Program-made: the position numbers and the translations under genes
DNA from: Cryptomeria japonica
Taxonomy: Eukaryota > Streptophyta > Pinopsida > Cupressales > Cupressaceae
Direction of reading: 5' to 3'
Assembly (NCBI RefSeq): GCF_030272615.1
Contig: NC_081414.1
Span: forward strand, 337,694,502-337,758,501
Length of the DNA: 64,000 bases
Shown here: positions 24,215 to 35,540 of the stretch, one piece after another
Position numbering within the stretch: the first letter of the stretch is position 1
Layout of the letters: every line of letters starts with the position of its first letter
Notes under the pieces: generated by a model
The model's input: only the letters and a program-made list of their open reading frames with translations
What the model was told of the DNA's origin: nothing
Databases searched by the model: none

Positions 24215-24265
24215 TTTTTGATTGTGGGTTTTGTTGTAGCAATGTATTCCCCATTTTGTTTGTAA

Positions 24266-24302
24266 GTCGTCTGGAGACGACCTTTCTTTTTGGGGGGGAT
24301 GA
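24266..24302 (+). other. E polypurine tract preceded by a perfect hairpin
   Basis: GTCGTCTGGAGACGAC at 24266-24281 pairs over 7 bp. The G-run GGGGGGGATGA at 24292-24302 then ends exactly where the LTR begins, as expected of the plus-strand primer. Confidence 0.7.
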
Positions 24303-25506
24303 TGTTGGCGGCAATATTGTACGAGAATAAAACTAGTTAATTAAGTATTATTTTTCCTTGTTAGCTCAGTATCCGAGGGATGGTAGTTATGGGTACCACG
24401 GTTACCCCTCGCATCCCCTCAATACCTTTATATACCTTGGAAGGTAACTTGTAAAGACACACATGATTATGAATGGAATAACATTTCTTATGTTTTATCT
24501 GATATCTATGGCACTATTATTCTGCATTAAGTGTTCTATCTATATGTTCTAAACTGTTCACCCATAGGGTAAACACTATAGTCATCGGATTGAGCCACAA
24601 ACCTGAATCTAAGGATTGTAAGAGTATTTGAAACTGTTCCCAGAAGGAGCTCTCGATTTGTCAGGACTAGTATGGTGGTCGCTTTGGTCCTCCGCACTTT
24701 TCGCACTCCAATGGGGGATTCATTCATCACTGTAAATAAAGCTTATTCTAAAGATCGCAACTCCGTGCTTGCTTCCTACACACAAAATTAAGGGGAAATA
24801 GGTTGGGAATAGGGGTTTGCCTAAGTCAATCCCCAGTTTAGGAATTAATCTTGAATAAAATATTGCGAATATTGAAATAAATAATGGAAAGGTATACCTC
24901 AAATCTACAATGACCGTTAATGATGCTTTGCTTCTTAAATGTAATCACATATGTTATATGAAATGACATGAACATGACAAAACCCTAATCACACACACAT
25001 GCTTGCATATGAATGTTGTAATTTGCTCCACAATGATTGAATGAAGAATATGCAACCTTGAAGACCTCTAAAACTGTTTGATGAAGAACACTTCAATGTT
25101 TGAATGCTTTAGGCCGAATGCTTGGAGTCTTAGGATTGAAATGAATTGATTGATGTCTTTATATATGAGGATCTGGGTTAATTTACCTATTAGGCCAACC
25201 TCCAATAGTCACATAGAGCCACCAAATTTATTTCCCGTTAGAGTGATAGGTCACACCTCTCCCTTTAAAATTGGGCCCCAATGAGGGGGACCAAGGCACT
25301 GGGCACTCTGGTCCTTCTCAATCAAGGACCTCAAATCAACCCCAGGGAGGACATAGCCCCAAAGCATCATATGGTAGTTGTATGTGGCATAAAAGTTCGA
25401 GTAAAGGCCTTGAACAAACCCAGATAGGAGATGAGGGAGAGACGTGCTAAAGTAGGGGCACAAAAATGAGGTGTAAACTGGCCTGGTGACAATTTATGAC
25501 ACTACA
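24303..25506 (+). repeat. E 3' LTR (or LTR remnant)
   Basis: It starts TGTTGGCGGCAATATTG after a polypurine tract and ends GACACTACA. The last 87 bp recur at the left edge of the window. No complete partner LTR is in the window. Confidence 0.65.
24427..24435 (+). promoter_or_regulatory. TATA box in E LTR
   Basis: TTTATATAC lies 125 bp inside the LTR, in a suitable place for the U3 promoter. This is inference from sequence only. Confidence 0.4.
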
Positions 25507-26030
25507 CCTCCCACTTCATATTATGTGAATCTTCTCCCTTATAGTTCAACTCACTCATAGGGAATCCCCTCTTTAATGGATTGATATATGCATTCAATGA
25601 TGAAATATCTTCGTTAAACTTAGTAATTTCATCCTCCACATAATTAGGAGAAATCTCCTCAATTTATGTCATCCTTATGTGAAGATTTTTCAAGTGACTA
25701 TATTCTTTTTGCCTCTTGTGCCAAGCCATGCCATGATAGGAAAACTTAATTTTGCAATAAATTGCACAAGACAATCCAATAGATCTAAAAATATTATTGT
25801 AACTTACTATAGCTTAGATCTAACTTCCTAGAAAAAAAATTCAAGAGTTCCACTAATTTGTAACCTCGGGAGCAAAGTTGGTGGAAAACCTATTTTTGCA
25901 ATAAATCACCCAAATAAAATTCACTCAATTTGAAATCTTTACTTTAACTTACCAAGGTGTATATCTCACTTCCCCCAAAAAATTCCAAGAATTTCATTAA
26001 TTCATAGCTTTGGGAGCAAATTTGGCAAAA
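25507..26030. other. Non-coding stretch, left flank of F
   Basis: AT-rich. It contains a diverged duplication of about 155 bp: the TTTTGCAATAAAT box at about 25753 and 25893, and GGGAGCAAA at about 25868 and 26010. The same kind of sequence resumes at 33475 after element F. Confidence 0.5.
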
Positions 26031-27347
26031 TTTGATGTCTCCTTCTAGTTAGAGACATCACTCTAGCTTGTGATTAGCCTATCAAAGACCCTCGTAGGCT
26101 AGTACGATTGGATAGAGGGTCACCTTGGCATGGAGATCTTCCGAGGATAGAGCAGAGTACACTTCTGGGTTGCTAGAGTTTGTTTATGATGAGTTTTGCT
26201 TTGAGTTTGGCTTGGTCAGGCTATTTTTAGCAATTGGAGATGGACCCCTGCTATTTTTAGCAAACATCACGGTCATATGGGTGGTCAAGGTCATATGGGT
26301 GGTCAACTGGTGAGCTCCAGTTTCAGACAACATAGCTAAATTCAAAGTATTTATGGAGTTAGACAAGTTTGAATAACTTAGCATTTATTATTAAATGATT
26401 TAATAATAAAGTTATAAAGTGACTTCATATTATAATCACTTAACTTGAGGGTCAACTCATCATTAGACGGGGCCATGTTTTTAATTAAATTATCTGAGCC
26501 AGACTATTGAAATATTAAAATTAAATGCCCATTTAATGATTAAAATTGTTTTGACACCCAAAGTGAAATTAATTGAAACTACAAGCAAAATTGTAATTAA
26601 GAGGATTAGGGTACGATTTGCAAAAAAGATATATAGCGTTGAGTTTGGAAAGAAGGGGAGGGATTGCTATTTTGCTATTTTGACATTGTGAAATTGAAAG
26701 GGTTTTGCTCTGAAGACTAGGGTTTTCAGCCACCATTGGAGGACGTAGTTGCTTCAATGTTCACCATCTGAGCTGATGAAATATTCAGTGATATTTGTTT
26801 TCAGGAAGACTTCATTCAGAGGTCTTATTTGCATCTAACTGTGTAGAATTGAAGAATAAATTCACGAGAAATTATTGCAGATTTATTTAAGAAATTTTGG
26901 TGATTAACAAGTACGATACGGATTGCTATAGTATCGTCGTACGGACTGCTACAGTGCCGCATGAACAGTGCCGCCGTATGGACTGCTATAGTACCGCGTG
27001 AACAGTAAAAAAAATTTAAGATTAAAATTTGCAGTTTGCAGATTTTCATCTACTGGGACAACAAAAATCAGGTTTTTATCTTACATTGTAATGAATTTGT
27101 TTTTCAGGCATATTGGCCATAGAACAGAACAAACATTTCCTTGATAGTCTCATAAATTAATTCCAGCAGTAATATTATTGTTTTAGAATTATTTTAAGCA
27201 TAGGAGTTTATTTCAGTATTGTATCATTGCTCATTATTACCAAAAAACACACAAAAAATCCATAAACATTCAAAAACCAAAACAAATTTAAATCAACTGC
27301 ATTCAAAAGAAACAGTCAGCAGAGGAGAGCCAAGTTGGGTTTTTACA
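26031..27347 (+). repeat. F 5' LTR
   Basis: It starts TTTGATG where the 3' copy has TGTGATG, so the terminal TG is mutated. It is 18 bp longer than the 3' LTR because GGTCATATGGGTGGTCAA is present twice in tandem around 26271-26306. Confidence 0.92.
26918..27004 (+). repeat. Short GC-rich tandem motif in F 5' LTR
   Basis: Three or four copies of a box like TACGGACTGCTACAGTACCGC, alternating with GCATGAACAGTGCCGC. The same array is at 33033-33127 in the 3' LTR. Most differences between the copies are C/T or G/A, as expected from decay of methylated cytosines. Confidence 0.75.
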
Positions 27348-27348
27348 T

Positions 27349-27361
27349 TGGTATCAGAGCC
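27349..27361 (+). other. F primer binding site (initiator Met tRNA)
   Basis: TGGTATCAGAGCC, one base after the LTR. Confidence 0.92.
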
Positions 27362-27393
27362 AAATCCTACCATCTTGAGGGTTTAGCAATCAC

Positions 27394-28725
27394 ATGCAAC
27401 CGCCTGAGGTTGGCTCTCACAGATATTACACTCGCAGGCGAGCTTTGTTTGACAAGGAACAAGAATTTGACAGGCAGTCGGGCACCATGGGTGATAGGCA
27501 AAAGGGTAGCCCACCCAGAGGCAATAGGAATGAGGAGCAAGAAACAAGGGAATTTTTCAGAGCAATGGCTACAAGACAGCAGCAGATGGCTCAGGCCTTA
27601 CAGGCACTCACCACCATGATTGAGCGCATGAACCCACAAGACAGACAGAATCAGGAGCAAGGGGATAACAGGAGTGCACTAGGGTCACCTAGAGCTCATA
27701 AGACTCATTCCAGGACAGCAAACAAGCCTACACATCCTACCTTCATTAGAGATGAACCTGAGGTAGCACCTACAGAAGAACCAGGAGAGGAGATGTTCGC
27801 AGATATCCTCATGGCTGCGAATGACGAATGGGATCTATTAGCTCCACAGGTGCAAGAGAGGATGACATTCGAGAGGTTTGTTAATTAGAGGAGAGAGCAT
27901 TACAGGTCACTCAGACAGGATAGGAGGCCTAGAGGTCAAAATAGTGAGCTGAATAGGGTTACAGGCAAGCTTACTATGCCTACATTTGATGGGAGTGGTA
28001 AGATGACAGCTCAAGCTTGGATTCATAAGCTTGACACATTTTTGGCACTGAGGCCAATGACAAAGATTGAAGCTATCAAATACACCACTTTGAATTTGGA
28101 GGGAGTAGCACATGATTGGTGGTACCATGGTATGGTAACACTTCAACATAATCAGGTGACAGAGTACCAAGACTTCGTGGATAGGGTGGTTGAAAGATTT
28201 GACAAGAAAGATCCAGAGGTTTACTTCCGGGACTTAGCATAGCTAAAACAAACAGGCAACTTGGAGTATTTCATTGGTGAATTTCAGCGGTTGGCAGTCA
28301 TGGTGCCAAACATTTCGGAGCGTAGATTGATAGTTCTTTTCATTGAGGGCCTATCCGAATCACTGAGAGGTTGGATAAAGGCATTTGATCCTATTTCTTT
28401 ATAGGAAGCTATGAAAAAGGCAAGAAGTATGGAGCATGCAGTCCCAACAAACAAATTTCAGTCCAAAGGAGCATCTTCTAGTAAGGATAACAAACCATTT
28501 TATAAAAAACCAGAGAGGACTGATTTTAAAAATGATTCTAAAGATAAAACTTTAGCACCTTTTGATAGGGAAACATTAAATGATTTGAGGAAGAAAAAAT
28601 TATGTTTCTACTATAAGGGACCCTATGATGCAAACCATGATTGTCCTCTTAGACCAAAGGGCAAAGCTAACAGAGTTATGTGGGCATACTATGAGGAATC
28701 AGAATCAGATAATTCAGACCAGTAG
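27394..28725 (+). pseudogene. F gag, interrupted by stops
   Basis: Open pieces at 27394-27888, 27976-28242 and 28411-28725 form a Ty3/gypsy gag. There is an N-terminal linker, a capsid region with AQAWIHKLDTFLAL and EGVAHDWWYHGM, then a C-terminal basic part. The zinc knuckle near 28600 reads CFYYKGPYDANHDC: the second Cys is Tyr and the His is Asp, so it probably no longer binds zinc. Stops at about 27886, 28240 and 28402 split the frame. Confidence 0.8.
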
Positions 28726-28902
28726 TCTGATATAGAGGAAATAGATGGTGGAAAAGAGGAAGACAAGGCTGAAAGCTTGTCTAAAATGGAGTCCAAGGAT
28801 GGGGAAGGAGATGGGCAACTTAGGGAAGCTCGTCTCACTAGTATTAGGCAGGAAGGGTCATTCCAAATGAGAGGAGTGCTTGCTGGATAGCAAGTTATAA
28901 CT

Positions 28903-31900
28903 TTGGTTGATACAGGTGCCACTCACAATTTCATTGATGCTAGGATGGTGGAGAAGTGTGGCATACAAACAGAGGAGTTTGGGGGAATTAGAGTGAGGGT
29001 AGCTAATGGCTATGTCCTCAAATGTGATCGTAAGATCACTGGACTCCCATTGAAATTTAATAATTATGACTTTAAGGCAAATTTCTATGTTGTGCCTATG
29101 GGAGATACAGATATAGTCCTTGGGATGAGTTGGTTGCATGATATTGGGGAGTTCACTCTTAACCTCAAGGAGATGGAGATGAGGTTTAAAGTGAATGGGA
29201 AGACACATATTCTTAAGGCAATCAGGGACAACGATCTCAGGATGGTTTCTTTCTGGAGGATGGCTAGACTGATTCGACATGATCACGTAGAGTGGGAAGC
29301 AGAGTGCATGTTGATGCCATCACAAGAGGGACAGCAGAAGACTGAATATCCTCCTGATATTAAGGAGCTTAGAGTTAAACACTATAAGGTGTTCAGTGAC
29401 ATTCCACTAGGTAGACCACCAGACAGGGGTATTGAGCACATCATTGAGTTAGAAGAGGGGGCTAAGCCCATCATGATTACACCTTATAGGCATCCGAAGA
29501 GGTTGAAGGATGAAATTGAGAAAATCATAAAGGAGTTACTAGCTATGGGCCACATTAGACCAAGTAAGTCTCCTTTCGCTTCTTCAGTGGTCTTAGTGAA
29601 GAAGAAGGATGGGACATTGAGGATGTGCATTGTTTACAAGGTGCTTAATAGGAAGACAATAAAAAACAGGTACCCCATTCCTAGGATCGATGAGTTGATA
29701 GATGAGCTTCATGGAGCTTGCTTCTTCTCAAAGATAGATTTGAGATTAGGTTATCATCAGATCAGAGTTAGAGAGCAGGCATTGAGAAGACAGCCTTTAG
29801 ATGTCATTGTGGCCATTTTGAGTTTGTAGTTATGCCATTTGGGCTAACTAATGCACCTGCTACCTTTCAGGCAACAATGAATCGGGTTTTCCATCCTCAG
29901 TTGAGGAAATTTGTACTTGTCTTCTTCGATGATATCTTGGTGTACAGTAGATCTTGGGAGAAGCACGTGGTTCACCTTGACACGGTGTTGGATATATTGG
30001 GCAGAGAGTCCTTGTATGCAAAGGAGTCGAAGTGTGATTTGGGCATGACAAAGTTGTTGTACTTGGGTCACATCATCAGTGCAGAGGCCGTACGCATGGA
30101 TCCTGAAAAGATTTGTGCCATTGTGGTGTGGCCTTCACCGGTGAACCTTACACAGTTGAGGGGCTTTCTAGGATTATGTGGTTTCTACAGGAGGTTTGTG
30201 GATGGATATTCTAGGCATGCAGCACCCTTGACAGATTTGATGAGAAAGGGAGCTTTCTTGTGGACTCCTGAGGCACAGGAGTGTTTTGAGAAATTTAAGG
30301 AGTTGATGACTTCTTGTCCAGTGTTAGCATTACCAGATTTCAGCAAACCTTTTGAGCTACATTGTGATGCTTCCAGAGAGGGCATTGGAGCGGTGCTTAT
30401 GCATGAGAAGCACCCTATTGCTTATGAGAGCAAGAAATTGAGAGGGCCAGAGTGGAGCTTCAGCATATATGATAAGGAGATGTTAGCCATTATGCATGCT
30501 TTGGCTAAATTCAGGCAATATTTGGTAGGTAGCAAATTTTGTATCAAAACCGACCATAATAACCTAAAACACTTTTTGGGGCAGCGAGATCTCAATGATA
30601 GGCAGCAGAAGTGGGTGAGCAAGTTACAGTCCTATGACTTTGACATTACATATTTTAAGGGGACACAAAATGTAGTTGTTGATGCCTTATCACATAGGCC
30701 CCATTTGAGCTTATTGACAGACATATCGGAGGATTGGAGACACTTGATCCTTGCAGAGTATGCAAAGGATACTTGGGCAGCTGGATTCATAGATGGGACT
30801 ATTCAGGACAGCAGATACACCCTTGTGAATGAGCTCATCATTTACAAAGGGCGAATATTTTTGGTTCCAAGATCAGCAGTAAAGAGGATGGTTCTGAAAT
30901 CTTTTCATGATTCACCTATGGCAGGACATCCTGGTTTCTACAAGACATACTGGCAGATTAGAGAGCGCTTCACATGGAAAGGGCTCAAAGCAGAGGTACT
31001 TCAGTATGATAGGGAGTGTCCCACCTGCCAGTAGAATAAGCAAGAATACTCCTATCCAGCCGGTTTACTTCAGCCACTTCCGATTCCTGATAGGAAGTGG
31101 GAGTGTTTGTCTATGGACTTCATCACAGGACTGCCTAGAGCCCAAGGCAGGGACTGCATATATGTGGTTGTGGATCGCCTTACGAAGTTTGCACACTTCT
31201 TTCCGATCACTGCTACATACACTGCTACACAGGTGGCAGAGTTGTTCTTCAAGGAGATATTCAGATTACATGGCTTACCTCGGAGCATTGTGAGTGATAG
31301 GGACAACAGGTTTATGAATCACTTTTGGCAGGAGCTATTCAGGTTGTGTGCAACAGAGCTCACTCCGAGTACTAGCTACCACCCTCAGACAGATGGTCAG
31401 ACGGAGATAGTGAACAAATGGGTGGAGGGATATCTCAGAAATTATATAGCAGGGCAACAGAAGGCATGGGTAAAGTGGATTTATCTCTGTGAGTATTGCT
31501 ACAATACCACTTATCACATGTCTATTCAGATGTCACCCTTTATGGCCCTGTATGGGTATGAGGCACCTAATTTTATGGATCTGCTTTTGAGTGACAGTAG
31601 AGTGCCCAGTGCAGATGATTTGTTACAGAAGAGTCAAGACATTGTTAAGACTCTCAAGGATAATATAACTAAGGCATAGAATCAGCAGAAGCAGTATGCA
31701 GATCAAAAGAGGACTGAGCAGACTTTTGAGGTTGGAGATATGGTGTATCTTATGTTGCAACTTTACCATCAATCCACTCTCAAGAAGAGTGGTGCCAAGA
31801 AACTTAAGCCACAATACTATGGTCCATTTAGGATTATCAGGAAAGTGGGAGAGGTGGCTTATGAGTTAGATTTGCCGGCAGAGATCAAGGTGCACAACGT

Positions 31901-32192
31901 TTTTCATGTGTCACACTTCAAGAAGGCGCTAGGGCATCATATTGTGCCTTCTACAGTACTACCACCCCTGGATGATGAGAGAAAACTTGTTTTGATACCG
32001 GAGGCTATCATTGATTTCAGAAAGAGGAACTTGAGGAGACATACCATTAGGGAATATTTGGTGAAGTGAAAGGATTTGCCGATAGAGGATGCTACTTGGG
32101 AGAGCGAGGAGATTTTACAGCATCCAGAGTTGAGATTGCTTGAGGACAAGCAATTTCAGGGAGAGCGGACTGTGATGTTCCCTTCTAGCTAG
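28903..32192 (+). pseudogene. F pol: protease, RT, RNase H, integrase, chromodomain
   Basis: The protease active site [11 protein letters not shown] is at about 28906. RT starts near 29400; its FFDDILVYS site is at about 29925. RNase H keeps all four acidic positions (CDAS, DKEM, TDHN, VDAL). The integrase zinc region (GHPG, CPTC) is at about 30925-31032, and the core D-D-E (MDFITG, SDRDNRF, GQTEIVN) lies in 31107-31430. The end has a GPF-type motif and a chromodomain-like stretch (RRHTIREYLVK, LPIEDATWES). One lost base near 29779 shifts the frame before VMPFG; TAG stops at about 31033 and 31677 and a TGA at 32067 break it further. The last codons and the stop lie inside the 3' LTR. Confidence 0.88.
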
Positions 32193-33469
32193 AGACATCA
32201 CTCTAGCTTGTGATTAGCCTATCAAAGACCCCCGTAGGCTAGTAGGATTGGATAGAGGGTCACCTTGGCATGGAGATCTTCCGAGGACAGAGCAGAGTAC
32301 ACTTCTGGGTTGCCAAAGTTTGTTTATGATGAGTTTTGCTTTGAGTTTGGCTTGGTCAGGCTATTTTTAGCAGTTGGAGATGGACACCTGCTATTTTTAG
32401 CAGACATCACGGTCATATGGGTGGTCAACTGGTGAGCTCTAGTTTCAGACGACATAGCTAAATTCAAAGTATTTATGGAGTTAGACAAGTTTGAATAACT
32501 TAGCATTTATTATTAAATGATTTAATAATAAAGTTATAAAGTGACTTCATATTATAATCACTTAACTTGAGGGTCAACTCATCATTAGACGGGGCCATGT
32601 TTTTAATTAAATTATCTGAGCCAGACTATTGAAATATTAAAATTAAATGCCCATTTAATGATTAAAATCGTTTTGACACCCAAAGTGAAATTAATTGAAA
32701 CTACAAGCAAAATTGTAATTAAGAGGATTAGGGTACGATTTGCAAAAAGGATATATAGCGTTGAGTTTGGAAAGAAGGGGAGAGATTGCTATTTTGCTAT
32801 TTTAACATTGTGAAATTGAAAGGGTTTTGCTCTGGAGACTAGGGTTTTCAGCCACCATTGGAGGACGTAGTTGCTTCAATGTTCACCATCTGAGCTGATG
32901 AAATATTTAGTGATATTTGGTTTTAGGAAGACTTCATTTAGAGGTCTTATTTGCATCTAATTGTGTAGAATTGAAAAATAAATTCACGAGAAATTATTGC
33001 AGATTTATTGAAGAAATTTTGGTGATTAACAAGTACGGTACGGATTGCTACAGTGCCGCCATACGGACTGCTACAGTGTCGCATGAACAGTGCCGCCGTA
33101 CGGACTGCTACAGTACCGCGTGAACAATAAAAAAAATTTAAGATTAAAATTTGCAGTTTGCAGATTTTCATCTACTGGGACAGCAAAAATCAGGTTTTTA
33201 TCTTACATTGTAATGAATTTGTTTTTCAGGCATATTGGCCATAGAACAGAACAAACATTTCCTTGATGGTCTCATAAATCAATTCCAGCAGTAATATTAT
33301 TGTTTCAGAATTATTTTAAGCATAGGAGTTTATTTTAGTATTGTATCATTGCTCATTATTACCAAAAAACAGAAAAAAATTTCATAAACATTCAAAAACC
33401 AAAACAAATTTAAATCAACTGCATTCAAAAGAAACAATCAGCAGAGGAGAGCCAAGTTGGGTTCTTACA
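32171..33469 (+). repeat. F 3' LTR
   Basis: It begins TGTGATGTTCCC, ends GTTCTTACA, and is followed by the target duplication CAAAA. Confidence 0.93.
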
Positions 33470-33474
33470 CAAAA

Positions 33475-35418
33475 CCTTAATTTTGCAATAACTCATTGAA
33501 TTATGCTCAAAATGCCCTAATATCAATATTATAGCAGCTTCAATATGGCCTTGAAAAAGTCTTCACAGTGCCAAGATCATACTCTAATACCACTTATAAT
33601 GAAGCAAAAATGTGCAAAAAAGGAAACATCTTACACATACTTAATATTTATGAGACACTTCAAGGAGACAAACCTCCAAAAGTCTCCAAGAAATACAAAA
33701 TTCACAATGTGATGATAATAAACTTGCCACAAGCTTCCATAGATAGCCTACTTATGCCTTGGGTGTCATCCAGGTCAACTTAGAGACCTAAAAATAATAC
33801 CTAGGACAACCGAATCATCTAAATAAGAATATAATAATGATTGTGATTTAATTAAGAGTTAAGGTAGTGACAATCAGATTACTAATTGTATAAACACTAC
33901 ATAATTAAGAGTGTAGCATCAACTATAATGCAAGTTCTAAAGAGAGAGCAAAGACACCTCTACATACTAGGGCATAAGGGTATAAACTGATGGCTTTCTT
34001 TGGAGTTATTCTATCTTGGTAGTATTCTCAAAAACTAGAAGCTTGTTCCGAACTACGTAGATAACCCACCAATCTGGGATTTTGTTCCACTAAACTATCT
34101 ATCTAAGTTCACCATTGAAAAACAAAGATGGAAGTCGAAAAGGACCATAAATTGAAAATAGCAAAAAAATACAAACCTAGAAACTTACTATTACATTTCC
34201 TTATCACTCTCCAAATAAGCAATACGTTAGCAATGGCAACAAACCAAGCAGAACACAAAGTCAAGCAAAATCTACCAAGACTAAAGATTGATCTTTGTCA
34301 TATTAACTTTGAAAAGTGTATCTTGTTATGCTTCACGTGAGAAGATGCACAAAAAACATTGATAAATAAGATATTAAGCAATGATACCACAGTGATTTTT
34401 CAATGTGGAGACTGCCTCTATAATTTTGAGAAATAATCTAATCTACATCTGGTTCATTAACAAAATGGTGAAGCAATTGAACACAATGCATGTTTCTATC
34501 ACTAATGGGAATGATGTTGGAGAAGGCAAACTACCCACATCTTAAATCATGGACACATCTAATATTGTATCTTTTCTACTCTAGTCACTAGTACTCCATG
34601 CGGTGCTTATATGCAAAATGAAATGCTGAGTAGGGTTTGCTAATAAATAATCTCAACAACGATGATTGAAATGTTCAATATGCATTTATAAATGTCTTCA
34701 ATGATCTTTGTCCTAAGACATCTAAAGTAATTTAGATCTCGAAATTTAGTCAAGGAAAAGAGCAAATGAAAACTAGCTATGTGATGTCAAAAGGTGGTAA
34801 TGCAAAAACAAGCATCTTTAGACCATATGCTTTTCAGATCTTGTGTTCCTAAACATGCACTACAGATGCTTAGATGCAAGCATTGGTACACATGTATACA
34901 TAAATTTCACTATACGGTCATGCTGCAAGAGAATAAACATAATCTCAATACAATTGAGTGCATTAAGATACGAGTTCAAGCTTGAACAATGACATGATCA
35001 GCAAAAACTGCAAAGGCTTTTCAATCTTCTGTCAGACTACAGCTCAACGAAGTTACAATGTTATTGTCTAGTTAGCTTTGATGAAACAAAATTAAGCTTA
35101 CAGCTAATATCTACTGACCAACTCATTAGATCATTGAATGGCATGTATGTATATCACTCAACTCTATATCAGACTATTACATTTTCAATTGTTATACAAC
35201 AGGTACATTCTACATATTGAGGCTATCTCCTAGCCCAGATGCCAAATCTCATCTGAAGAAGGATTTAGTATTTACCTGGCGTGTACCCTTATACTGCCCT
35301 AATACTAGGTATAAGGCTCCATAAAGTATCAAATTTTCTCCAAAATCTTAAAATTTAGGATACCTTAAAAAATCAGTCGTTTTTCCCTCTTACAAGAGCA
35401 TTAAAGCCTTAGGTTGCA
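33475..35418. other. Non-coding stretch, right flank of F to the PPR gene
   Basis: AT-rich with no recognisable coding region. ACTCTAATACCACT at about 33580 is the complement of a decayed initiator-Met primer site (TGGTATTAGAGT), a hint of an old minus-strand element. The last few hundred bases before 35418 should be the 3' untranslated region of the PPR gene. I see no clear polyadenylation signal that I would defend. Confidence 0.4.
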
Positions 35419-35540
35419 TTACAATGCAGTTGAAACTTCCATACTCCCATTGGGATTACTTCCAGCATCGCCATTTGACAGAATTTTTTCTATTAGCAAT
35501 TCAGATTCTCCAGGTGAATGGACTCCACTTAACCTGTCTA
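35419..35540 (-). CDS. PPR gene, last exon
   Basis: The acceptor is TTTTTATGGCAG. The exon is open for 40 codons (DRLSGVHSPGESELLIEKIL) and stops at TAA. The phase fits the previous exon (one base carried over). Confidence 0.65.

Larger units (their letters stand above)
26031..33469 (+). mobile_element. Element F: complete chromovirus-type Ty3/gypsy retrotransposon
   Basis: The LTRs are 26031-27347 and 32171-33469. An exact 5-bp target duplication CAAAA lies at 26026-26030 and 33470-33474. The primer binding site for initiator Met tRNA is at 27349-27361, and the polypurine tract AGGGAGAGCGGAC ends at 32170. Gag, protease, reverse transcriptase, RNase H, integrase and a chromodomain-like end follow in the Ty3/gypsy order. 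In the first 180 bp I compared, the LTRs differ at about 6 positions, so the insertion is not recent. Stops and frameshifts make it non-autonomous now. Confidence 0.92.
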
